DNA of 64,000 bases from Floccularia luteovirens (lineage: Eukaryota; Basidiomycota; Agaricomycetes; Agaricales; Squamanitaceae). The stretch covers positions 2,728,001-2,792,000 of the forward strand of contig VSJF01000004.1 of assembly GCA_009739215.1 (NCBI GenBank), given 5' to 3'. Shown here one piece after another: positions 22,175-33,810 of the stretch; within the stretch, counting starts at the first letter, position 1; the number at the start of each line of letters is the position of its first letter. The notes beneath the pieces are model-generated. The model did not search any database, was not told the origin of the DNA, and saw nothing but the letters and a program-made list of their open reading frames with translations. The position numbers and the translations under genes were made by a program.

Positions 22175-25100
22175 ATCTATTTAACGCTCACTTCACCAGA
22201 GGTACTTGTTCTTATTCTTGATAATTGGTGAGACTTTCGTTAAGAGTATGTAGATGTGGAAAGAGAAAGAAGATGGTTAACAACTTTGAACACGTTCTGC
22301 TATATTATTATGTATTATACCGGGCGTGACTTCTGTTCTGTTCCGTCACTGCGTCGAACGACATTGTCAATTAATTGGTTTTGGCACACTGACCAATAAC
22401 AATATAGAGTTGGGTTGTACCAGGTAATAATACTATACATCCCTACTCCTCGTGTTCAATTCGAACTGTGGGTTACTTCGGATGGTCGAAAAGGTGGGGG
22501 TATTTTGTCTGGAGCTGAAGACAGCTCTGCTCATAATCATCTTCCCTTCAAATAATTCCACAGTTCACACAGCCAGATTTAGGATTCCAAGATCTTTTTT
22601 TTCAAAGCAAAACGATAGTGTCAGCTATATTGCTCCCAAGCTTGCTTCACGTTACATTCCTCTCGCTAATAAAACTGTCGCTTGCCAGTACGGGCCACCC
22701 GTAATGGAAATATCCATCAGAACAACCTGTCCAACAATTTTCAACAAATATATCCATGCGATGCTGCGCAACGGTGAAGATCCACTACCTCGCATAGCTC
22801 CTTATCAACTGCTGTGAATGCCTTATGATATAATGGTACTATAGACCCTCCTTCAGCTTCATGCGTTGTACGGAACACGCCTCTCCCATTCATACTGTCA
22901 CAAGAACAAGGCACATCAGGATACATCAGGGCTTGGCGAGGTACTCCTGGGCAACTACTTGCGAGAGATGATTATATTGTTCCAGAGAGCTCGTTATTGT
23001 TCGTGTGGAGTTCTTTTCTTCTGCTTGTAATACTCCCTGCAGTAAGAACGTGCCGGATAATCAACCAAACAACAATCATTTGCCAGGTTCTTTCCACCCT
23101 ATGCATTTTATCCTTGAATAGTCGGTTCACGAAAGAAAAGAATGACGATGGCAACCATTATACAGCGTGCGATACCGTAAACGTCGAGTCTTCCACATGT
23201 ATTACTGCTAAAAATGATAAATCTAGTGGACTTTCTTCGAAATGAGCATTCATTCTCCAATGGGTGGATCGAACGTATACAAGACGTGCATTGAACTCTC
23301 GACCGGTCAGCGGGCATCTCAAGATCCAATGATATATACGTGGAAGGTGATGTAAACGACATTGTTAACTTTACCGTACAGCCCCACCCGGCAGGTACGT
23401 TCCTTATTCGAGCCCTTGGGGGGTACCCCAGACCGCACATAATAATACTCAATTCCTAATAACAAGGGTAGAAATGTGTCCGTATATGTATGATACCGCA
23501 AGACTGGAACTATGCCGTTAGGTATCTCCATTGAAACCACACAACACTGGAGGCCTAAAGAATCAGAAACCACTGACACTCGCCCGTAAACAGGGAAGTT
23601 TTAAAAATTGAGCACCGCCTGCGCACACGCTAAACGCAGGTAACAACCCTTGTGTTTCTGATTTTCAATAAGAAGAGTACAATCATTTCTTCGAACTCCA
23701 TCGGGTTATATGAGTGAAGTTTTGGATAGGACCCTCACTCCAAATTAGTCTTTGGACCCAAAGCCAACTTACCGGATGGGTTGAACACCCTCTCCCCCTT
23801 CCCTCGTTTCCCGAGTCATGGCGCTCGATAGGTAGCTCGGGGACACCTTATCGTTGATAGCTGAACTGCCGACCTCATTCTGAATACAAGGCGCAAAAAA
23901 ATTCTGCAAGAATAAAATAGATAAAAATAAAGAACAAGGTAGTTAAATTTGCAATGGGGTTAACAACCCCGATGTACGATCCTTCTTAAAATTTCTCTCC
24001 GCTACTGATCCTTTTCGAAAAGGAAAAGAAACGATACAAACATGTTTTCTTGTCGTAAGGAATTCAGAGATATCACAAAAATGTCCAAAACCAGGTCCGA
24101 GAAAAATAAAACAGCCTGTTGTTGGATGGTGTGTAAATTTATGAAGACCAACCTGTGTCTTTTACGTCTCATGACTTTTCGATGTCCATAATTGTATGCA
24201 GAGCGTCTAAATCTAATCTCAAATGAATGGTTCCGAGGAGAGCTTATGCTGTACATTACCCCCTCCCACATGTCGTATTGTATCTCTTTCTAATTGTAAG
24301 TTTAAGTTTGATTTATCGCATTGTCCCTATTCACCTTAAATCTAGACCCACCTCCTCCCGAATACTCACCGTATATGGAAGTGAACAGACACGCACCAAC
24401 GGTACACATAGAAATTCGCAAGAACGGAAAATTCAAATCCAAACTCGACTGCTCATAATACGGACCGAATTCTTCTTCCTTGATAACTGTCACCCATGGG
24501 GACATCCATTGGCACTCCCACCGCAGGCAGACCTTCGTCCGCGTGTTTGTGGTGTAAGTTATAGTACGTAAAAAAAATCATATAACAATAACAAAAAATA
24601 AGCCGTATGTGCGGACGACGTGTGTTTTCCTTGGATCGAGGCATTAGCTTCGCGCTATGTGATTATTGGGAGAAAAAAAAAACGATTCCATTAAAAACAC
24701 GTTTTTTGCATTTCTTATTTATGAGCATTGTGAAATTCTAAAAGTGTCACGACGAAATAAAATGAAATGCTGTGTGATAAGTAGAGATCGGGTTTAAACA
24801 AGGTGTGATTTCCTTCTGCTCAGTTTCTTTTTTTGCTGAAACACACACCCTAATTGTTGCAACTTGTCTAAAAAAAATCCGCTCTCAATTAATTTTTTTC
24901 AAAGGCATTATAGGCTACAATTTCATCGTTACTTATCCTCTTCTAATACAACAGTCCAAATTTATGTGTAAGGCGTGACAATTTATGAGAAGAGGGGGGA
25001 GAAGGGGTGCATTGATGGTGTGGGTGAAGTGCGAGGGTAAAAGAACAAAAATGCAAAGTAGATAGATGTACAAATCCGGTTGTATGTAAGGGGTGTCATG

Positions 25101-25539
25101 ATGCGTGTGTGTGCGTGAGGGTTAGTTTTAGACCATGTAAACGACGAGAGATCATATACAAGGGGATGAGGGGATGAAGTGGTCAGAGGGCATAAAAGCA
25201 GGGTCAGGGGAGGGTGTAAAGGGGTAAACGGAGGCACATCAATTTCGATCACGAGTGGCGAAGATAGCGAGAGAGTAAGTATGAGATGAGTATGAGTATG
25301 AGGGGAGGGTATATCAGGAAAACCAGTAATTGCGTTTGTTTCGTTAATCAGCGTTTAGGCATGAAGCATGAAGTCTCATGGAATCATTCAGAGATGTGAA
25401 GTGGAGGGGGGAAAAAAAGAGAAAAGGAACACAGGGGGGATGTGAGGAAGGAAGTAAAAGAGGCGATAGCGATAGAACAACATGAAAATGAGAATCGACA
25501 ACTCTGCAACAGCTTGAGAAAGACGCATAAAACTTGTTT
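22175..25539. other. 3.4-kb gene-poor interval
   Basis: Between the Rab11 start and the stop codon of the GATA-like gene. The longest frame is 121 codons (22452-22817, plus), without resemblance to any family I know, and I do not support it as a gene. The part from 24.95 to 25.45 kb is strongly purine-rich on the plus strand, which fits a pyrimidine-rich 3' UTR of the minus-strand gene. Promoter elements for Rab11 must lie near 22.2-22.5 kb but no definite motif is visible. Confidence 0.4.
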
Positions 25540-28508
25540 TCATACGTCTTCAGATTTTAGCCACGCACCACCACTTCCACTACTGCTCGCACCAATAGCA
25601 GCGCCGCCAACCCCATGCGAGCTGCTGCTATTCACTTCCGAGGCTACAACGGCTTCAAAAAGCTCCGCCTCTGCATCTTCCTCTGCGTCTCCATCCTCCG
25701 CCTGGTCAACATCGGCTTCTGCATCATCCCCACCTCCACTTGTATTAGCAGCAGCAGCAGCACCTACCTCTGCCACCACTTCCGCTTCTACATCGGCTTC
25801 AGCATCTGCATCGGTGTCATCTACTTCCATCGCACCCCCTATACCACCACTTCCAGCAGGTGACCCAGACCCACGGACACTTCCCTTCTTCCTCGGTCCA
25901 GAAGACGAAACTGACGAACTAGAAAGTGGCGACCGTTTTCCAACAGCAACTCCATTTCCATTAGTTCCAGCCGGAGCACTCGCACCTGGTTCTCCCCCGC
26001 GTCTTGAGCCTGCACGGCTCTGCGTACGCGAACCACGACCTACATTCGAAGTCGGTGGTTCGTCATCTTGATCTCGTAATGTAGCGATAGCAGGAGGGGG
26101 ACTAGGTGGGGGACGAGAGGACTTTTCGGCTGTTGCAGATTGTGATGTAGTTTGTCTGGCATTCATAACTGTGCGTAAACTCGATTGGTTGGATGGAACT
26201 GGCGTTCCAGTACCACGGTCACGGTCGCGGCGATCCGAGGACGAGAAGCCATGGCTGTGTGGGCTTCCGTGTGGGGATGAGTGCACAAGGAGCGTATCGG
26301 AGCGGTGAACGGAACGGTCGGAACCTTGTGATAAGGGCAAAAGCGTGTGAGAAGATGATGCGCGTGGATGGTGCAAGGCATTGACATTGACAGCCTGTTG
26401 TTGTTGTTGTTGTTGTTGTTGCTGCTGCTGCTGTTGTTGTTGTTGCTGTTGTTGTTGCTTTTGTTGTTGTTGAGTATCTAGTGTGCCGCGTCTTTCTACA
26501 CGTTTCATTTTCTTGCGGCATCTGAAAAAGAAAAATCATGACCGCATAAACAAGTCAATTCAGCCAATGCACCGGTAGTCACTTGCCTATCGCAGACGGT
26601 CCCTGGCCCCATCGGTCCGGGTCCCCACTTCTCGACGCACTTTCCGTCTTTATAGCGCCCAGGGAGTCCACATTGTCGACAAATTCTTTGTCCTTGCTCG
26701 TTGGTGGGCGGGAATGCAGGTGGTTGTGGCGCAGGGGTTGGTGGCGCATCGATCGGAGCTATATGTCAACCAAACTCGTTAGACAACGGCATTAAAGACG
26801 TTTCTGGACAAAAGGCAGAAAATAAGATCGTTCGATCTTGGATTAGAATGACGCAAGGATGTAAGGGTAGACGGAGAGGATTTGCATTCGGCATCAACGC
26901 AAACCATTTTTGAGGGAAATTCTAGATGAAAAATAATAATACAAGAATACGTACCGAGTGATCCTGAGCTAACTTGGGGGCCTATGCTACTCGACGTTGA
27001 GAACTTGCTCTTCTTTGTTGGTGCACCCGTGATTACCGGCGCAAATACATGAGTAGGATATGACTGCACCTGACCAGGTTGACCTAACGGACCTGGTGTC
27101 GAGCCCTCATGTCCTCTGCGTGAAGAAGACGACACCTGACCTTGTGAATTTAGATAGGGCGGCGAGTCAGGGTGTGAACGATGCGCCAGTTGGTGGGGAT
27201 GACCCGGGTACGAGCTCGGGTGTAGCGGCTGTTGAGGTTGAGAATGCGGGTGTGAATCTTCAGGGGGGACATCACGACGTCTGGAATATCGAAATTGTTG
27301 GTGGGGAACCGATAGGTGCTGAACGTGAGCGTGGGATGAATCGACCAAGCCATTTGGGGCACCGGAATGCTCATCCCCTGTGGTAGCACGAAGTAGCATC
27401 TCATCAACATCAAGAGAACTGGCGCTTGAGCGGCTAGAGGACCGGGAATGGCTGCGTGAGTGGCGTCTAGCGAGAGGATATTTGTGTTCCCCGGGAGGAA
27501 GGATCATACGAGCCTGAGGAGCCTGTTGTCGGAGGCGCTGATCCTGATGTTCTCGATCTAGTGGGTCGATGTTGTGCTGAGACTGAACAGAATGGCCGTG
27601 CTGAATTTCTAAACCGGAAGGTCATCAGATAAGCTTGAAAAAAAAAAATATAGAGGTTTACTCACCGTGAGCAATAGTGAAAAAAAAATATGAAGGTGAA
27701 AAAAGTCAGGAAACGTTTCGTTACAGGAAAAGCAAGGTTCACGTACCGAATCTGTGTAGGAGGACCGGGAGTCCCTGCCGCGTTTGTCCTCTGTGGTAAT
27801 CCTAGTTCTCTTTGAAGGGGGTTGGCCTCCTATGTACGTGTCATCAAAGCTGGGGGTACGCTGACGGCGACTTCCTGATATAGGGTTGGGGTTCGGCGGA
27901 GGAGGTAGGGATGGAAATACTTGCGAAGAGATTTGTGAGCGTGATGCCGAGTGGCGCGAGGGGTGGTGTCTAGAAGGGGCATGTGGTGGTGCCATGTTGT
28001 TGACGGAGGAGTGCGCTGACATTGTCATATTTCCAGAAATTACAGGAAGGGAGGCAAGAGTAAGCTGGCCGCCGCCCTCTGCAACTATGCGCGCATAACC
28101 AGCACGGGCATCTGCGGCACGAAATTCGAGATTCATGAGATATTGCTCAAGTTGCTTCCAATTATCAGAGAGAACCCGTCTTCTTGCCTCTGCCTCTTCG
28201 AGGGCCATCTCAGCACGGGTGGCACGTTCCTCATAAGCAATGAGGGCGCGGCTAGCAGATTCTGGAATATTTGGGGTATTTCCGTTAGTGGCAGAAGACT
28301 GTGAATCGGACAAGAGCTGAAAAGTTTGGAGAAGTCTCTCAGCCTTTTCTGCACGGACGCGCATAGTGTTTAGCTCGCGGCGGATAGAATCAGTCTCACG
28401 AAAAGCATCTGAGAGGAGAGACGCTAGCTGTGCGCTGGAAGTGTTTGCGAGGGAGGCTGGAGAAGGGACACGATTGGATGCATGGTCTTGAACGGGGGAG
28501 GCTGACAT
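25540..28508 (-). CDS. GATA-like zinc-finger regulator with polyglutamine tract
   Basis: Probable nuclear transcription regulator. Exon 1 (27747-28508) starts MSASPVQDHASNRV and contains a charged heptad-rich stretch (about residues 35-135: SIRRELNTMRVRAEKAERLL, ARRRVLSDNWKQLEQYL) likely to form a coiled coil, followed by Ser/Pro/His-rich sequence and a basic patch (PSKRTRI). Exon 2 (about 26954-27611) is low complexity with RRHSRSHSRSSSRSS. Exon 3 (about 26588-26760) and the start of exon 4 encode one finger, CRQC-x25-CDRC, in which KWGPGPMGPGTVC recalls the W-x-x-GP-G-x-x-x-C core of GATA fingers, followed by basic RKKMKRVERR. The spacing between cysteine pairs is longer than the usual 17-18, so it is GATA-like and not a standard GATA finger. 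Exon 4 has a polyglutamine run and an acidic, alanine-rich end. The intron between exons 3 and 4 uses a GC donor. The joining of all four exons is my inference from splice sites and frame. Confidence 0.8.
26396..26475 (-). repeat. CAA/CAG microsatellite encoding polyglutamine
   Basis: About 25 glutamine codons, mostly CAA with a block of CAG, with one lysine interruption near the start (QQQQKQQ). Such tracts are prone to length change between strains. Confidence 0.95.
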
Positions 28509-31500
28509 TTGTCGCTGCCAGAGACGACGAGGAGGGTGTGGATGAAAGGGAAGACATCTCGGGATGAATTAGTTTTTGGTTGATAAAGGTCGCTTCAATC
28601 CAAATCCCATTTTATTTATTTCCTACAAATCTCTTTTTCACCCCAATTCTTGCCTTTTTAGGAATCTATCCTCGCGCCCTTCTCGGCTTTTCCCACACTT
28701 CTTCTCGTCGGCACCGCCGCTCCGTCTACACGCCCAAAGACCCCAGTCACTCTGCGTCGACGACGACCACCTCACTAGTATCCTTACTCGTCGGACCACA
28801 CAGCCTCGGCAAACATCTCCCGTAGAGCTTGGATCACTTCTAGTGCTTTGCTGCCTTGCTTCTCGGGACATCATCTGATACTACACCAAGCACCATGCTC
28901 AACACACATCCCATGAGAAGAACCGTCAGCTGGTCCTTGTTTTCCTCTTTCTTTCCCCGCAGTGGTAAAGCTTCCCTTTCATTTCTCAATAAACATGCCT
29001 TTTTCACAGCCCTACCCGCCCCCCAAAAACAGATATATTTCCCTCGCCTCCTGATCGCCCCCCATGTGTGGCTCCAGCTCACCTCCTGCTTTCATCCTAG
29101 CTGACGGCGCACATCGGATGTCCGGCAAATCCATTCATGTTTATAACATCATCTCGCTTCGCGCGACCCTCACCACCTCTCTTCACCCTTCACTGGGCAC
29201 TGTATGTCCGTATTTATTCTAAATACCCCCGCTCCCGCTTCCGGGGTCCATCAGCCTCATGTCCGCCCAGAAGTCCTTTATCGGGGAAGAAGAACGCGCG
29301 CGATGTGGTTGCCGTAACGGAAAACAGTCATCTTTTATTAGTAGTGTACCACTCTGATGTCAGGAATCGGCATTATCCACGCTCCCTCTATCGTTTCTTT
29401 GCAGAGTGTAACTAACTACATTGGAGCTACATTAGCTCTTCTCTCAGAACTTTCCACACCATCACCATCACCATCACCCCCGTCTTCTTGCCTTTTCTAG
29501 CAATAAACTCTCGCCGGTCACTCCTACTCAAGCCTACCCGTCTCCGCGCCCCCTCTCTCTTTTCTCCTCGTTTCCTTCGGCGTTAAGCTAATCTAACTCT
29601 CCTGCCTTCTTTAACGGCCCTAGTATTTCACCCCCCAACGCTTTTTCCACACACAAACAATGTGCTAGCGCCCCACATTACATGCGTTTACCTACCGTAC
29701 ACACGCACAATAGCGGGATTGATCCATGTGGAGCATCTTCAATTTCCCTCTGTCAACCCGGATCTTGCATATATATGTAACTGTACAGAAATACTTTGGC
29801 TCATGCACTAGGTAATTCCGCCACATCTGACCGCGCTTCCATAGCTAAACCTGTATGGTACGGGGTGCGTGGCGTCCACCCGTTACTTACTTTACCAATT
29901 TTCCCTATCTGGTCTTGTCCTTTCAATGCTCAGGGAGGAACAATCTTTTTGACAAGCACCCCGGGGGTCATCGGACATGGTCGGACATCAACTCCGTTGA
30001 CGGCTGCGTGTGCTCGTATATACCATCCGTGTTGTTCCTTCTAGAGCTCCACCTTTTCCTATCGCGTATGGCTCTAAATCTTCTTCTCCAAATACGCGCA
30101 CCGGGGCAAGTCCCCCTGCCAGCCCGCCTCTATCTTTTTTCATCATTTTCTCCGCCAACATTCGCATGCTCCCCTCTGGTCCATGTGACACTCTGTCGCC
30201 AATGGCCACACGCGGCGGAGGCTTTGACCTCCCCTCCCTCCTTCCGTCTCGTACCCGGCACATGAAATTCCCGTCCCGGTAAACCTTGCCATCGCGCAGT
30301 CTCAATCATACCAAACATGGTATATCGTGTTGCACCTTTTCATAGTTATTTATATTCAGGGGATTCAATTGAAACATACAGTCTAAATCTAGAGCCTCAC
30401 GCACACTGCGTGGCCATGGACCACAGCTCTTGGCGTATTTCCTAGAAAGAAAGGCTATATCTACATCACATTCCAACCGCGCCTAAACGCACCATCAATG
30501 ACACCTGGGCGTTTTAATGCGATCACTTTTTTGACCTTGATCGATGTCTGGGAAGATTTACAACGCATCTCAACATTGCTTTCACCTCCCCCGGCCCGTC
30601 TCATCTACCGTGGAATAGATCCTGATCATATTCGCGTATGGACTTTTCATATATCATCAGGAGAACCCAACTGTGGGTCTGAATGTCTCTTTCTCTCTTC
30701 CGTTCAGAATATCCATTAGACCATGTATGTATAAATGCAAATTGCATGATTATTTATTGTTTTGTTGTTTGTTTCACTTATCTATTCCCGTCCCATTGGT
30801 TTTTGAAAATGCCGGGGATACGATGAGAAACGTCGACGTTCTCCACGCTCAGATAGCTTGGGGAGCATATTACTCTTTATTCCCCACTCGATATGTAGGT
30901 GTGCGACGACGTGTTTATATCCCCATATTCCACAGCAAGTTGTGAATCTAGTTTGCCCTGGAAAACATATATGAAGGTATGTTGACGGCAACGTGGTTTC
31001 ATGCTGCATATAGCATTAGATTGAACCTATTAAGCAATGAATGACACTGCCTTTGTACAGGTCAAGTCGGACTCTTCTCTTGATTTTACTATTCCGGACT
31101 ATTCGTAGAAGGAAAAATATGATAATCAAGTTCGTAACATGAGCTTAGTGCTGCACAAATTTCGGAAGATCATAAGTACTATCGATCACCTTTTTTTTTT
31201 TTGGGCGATCAATGGACAACATGGCATGGGATCACTTTGGTGCAAATCACAGTCCCGGTGAGTTTTTTGTCACAAAAGTGTTTTATAACAAGGTAAGAAA
31301 GACTCCAGACACCGTTTGCTATTACCGACATTTACTAGAAAGGCTTACTTGGCCCGCCATTGGGAAAAACACAACGACGGCCCGCACCATGAAAAACACG
31401 TTCCCATCAAAAAAGCGCGGGTAATCCGCAGCTTAAGAACGCACTTACACTTACAGACCTTCTCAGACAGAGTTCCACATGTTCCTCGCCTCCCCATCCA

Positions 31501-33810
31501 CCGCTTATCAGCACTATCTGATATCTGATTATCCATCTTTCAACATCTATCTATAAGTACGTATGAATGTACGTTATGATACAGTTTTGGGTTATTGCAC
31601 GGGACAAGAACAGGCTGGTGTGGGGGTTTTTTTCTCATGAATTGCTGCCACGCCATTGTCCACGGGGATCTACTTTATGGGTCTGGGGTAGGGGGGCGCC
31701 CGATGCCCCCGGACTTCTTATATTATTGGAAATTTCTCGTAGGTCGGTTCTCCTTGGCTTTCGCGGTATCACCGCCAACGCACAACCCCTCCTCATTTTT
31801 GTGTTCATGCCTGATGATGGCCGCTTTCGTCGTCATGACCCATGATGAGCCATCAATTTAGGTGCAGGTTAGCTCTGACTGTTTTGGGGATGTTAACGTG
31901 TACCGCTACTTCAGCCAATGCGAACCACTCAGGCTTCAGCACAACATATATTGTATAATTACTGACAGACGTCAGATAAACAAATGATAAGGTTATACAT
32001 ACTTTTTTGGATGTTAGCTTGGTGAATATATATGAATCATGACCCTGGACCGACCCCAGTCCTACTTATGCTTATCAGGCCATAAGCTATTAAAGCGGAC
32101 GGACATTCTGTCGCTTTTTAATATTAAGATGTATCCCTTGCTTTCTTAACACTACTTCCACGTCCACAAGTTCCTGGTATTTTGTATTCGCTTGAGAGAT
32201 AGTCCCCCTATGCAAGCCTGAATGAAGCAAGTTCCGAATCATGCCTGCATCACCACCACAAGAAGGTATTCTTCCGTTCAGGATTACGAAAACGTACAAG
32301 CGCCTCGCTCAGTCACAATTACGTCGGCATGACGTGCTTGAATTGTATACAATCTCTTACACCACAACTGATCACTGACGCCGCAAGCAGGCACGCACGT
32401 TTCTGCTAACGTGGTTGGTATATTTCACGGGACATGATAGGAAGGTAGAGTGTCAGGGCAAAGGAGGAGCTTTCGAAGATCGATTGAACTTTGGGGGAGA
32501 AAAGGTTTGTGAATGTAATACTTTCTGTATGCCTTTCATTAGTAAGAAGTTGACGTCATAGTAGCCAAATCATAGACATGTACAGGTCTAAAGAGTGAGA
32601 TACCGCCTCTTCCACAGTGGAGATAGGGAACCAGAAGCTGAAATATAATGCGATTCTCAGGATCTGCGCCCTAGTTCTCACATTCTAACGTCGACAAAAA
32701 AATGGAGTCCCGATACTAAAATATAGAGCATAGAGCAGTCAAATGGTACATGTTATCGGGATTAACGATGGTGTACCCCAGTGAAGAGGCGGATCACCTG
32801 AAGATCATAGAGTGTAAAGGTAGATAGTCATCGAAGGCGCTTGCTAACACATACAAAAGGATCCAGTTGTGATGAGGTGACGGAACATGTTTGTGATTCT
32901 CTTTTAAGCGGAAGAATGCAAGGAACTCGTTGTATCGCACGTTTTGCTAATTTTGGGAGAGAAAGAGGTCGAGTCTGTCCATATATGTATAAGTATGCCT
33001 ATAATTGGTTCGGCAGCCCGCAGAACATCGTGTGGACCGTGAGTTTTTGCTAGTTGCGGCAGAACACACGTTCTATCAGGTATAGTGTTAAAAGGACCAA
33101 TGGTCCTCCAACATCGGTTTGACAAAGACGGTTCAAATTCGGGGCCGAGGTTGACGCGTGATGATCCAAGCACAGTATTCCGGAAAGTTAGCTGGAGTAA
33201 ATGATTAATGCAATGTAGTGGGCGTTTTTCTCAGTGATGGCTTTGGAGGGACCAGAATAGATGTCCCTATTGCTGATGTCGTTGGGGAATTTGAAAGTCA
33301 GGGACATACTAGTTGGTTTCCTGTGAGAAAATGCAATATCAAAGCGCCTCAAAGACCCCCTCGAGGCATCAATTCACGGATACATGATGAATATCGTTTT
33401 GTTTGATGTGTTGTGAAACACTGGAGGACGTTACTTACAGAGTTTCAATGTTTAACAAAGCTGGGGGAGATACACGTGACCAGACTACCTAATTAGGATG
33501 GCTGTAGATAAACTGAGGGAGCGAATGGTTTGAGCCTTTTGCTGCTTACCTCCATCGTCTTGAGCAGCCACACGAACATTATCATCCAAACACCGCAATT
33601 CTTCTTATATTTCTCTTATTCTACATCATTGGGGTCTGGCATTCAGTTGCAGAGACCATCACCATTGCTATTGGTTTGTGACATCTCTGAGTCATTCTTC
33701 GTTCCACTTATCAAACATAATACCAACCATAGCTCTTGATTCTTTGTTACCTACCACACTGACTTATTATACTTCTTTGTCCAAACATATTCGAGCAACC
33801 TCTCTATTTA
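28509..33810. other. 5.3-kb interval between divergent genes
   Basis: Upstream region shared by the GATA-like gene (minus) and the BCAS3-like gene (plus). From 28.6 to 30.3 kb the plus strand is rich in C and T, with a short (caccat)n run at 29456-29477. All open frames are under 140 codons and overlap one another on both strands, without family resemblance except the small zinc-finger-like piece at 31316. It may contain 5' leaders, introns or non-coding transcripts of the regulator gene, but nothing in the sequence proves this. Confidence 0.4.
31316..31440 (+). pseudogene. Possible C2H2 zinc-finger remnant
   Basis: The frame at 31316 reads TFTRKAYLARHWEKH, which has the second half of a C2H2 finger exactly spaced (F-x5-L-x2-H-x3-H). 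The cysteine half is not in this frame; a cysteine (VCYYRH) appears one frame over just upstream, as if a base had been lost. The piece is short, so chance cannot be excluded. Confidence 0.3.

Noticed and set aside
22452..22817. 121-codon plus-strand frame upstream of Rab11
   Set aside because: No resemblance to a family, no codon-level sign of coding, and it probably lies in promoter sequence.
23319..23579. Short cysteine-containing frame considered as a hydrophobin or small secreted protein
   Set aside because: It lacks the eight-cysteine pattern and a signal peptide.
25442..26071. 209-codon plus-strand open frame
   Set aside because: It is antisense to the low-complexity Ser/Ala/Asp-rich exon 4 of the GATA-like gene; its Ser/Pro/Thr composition is the mirror of that exon.
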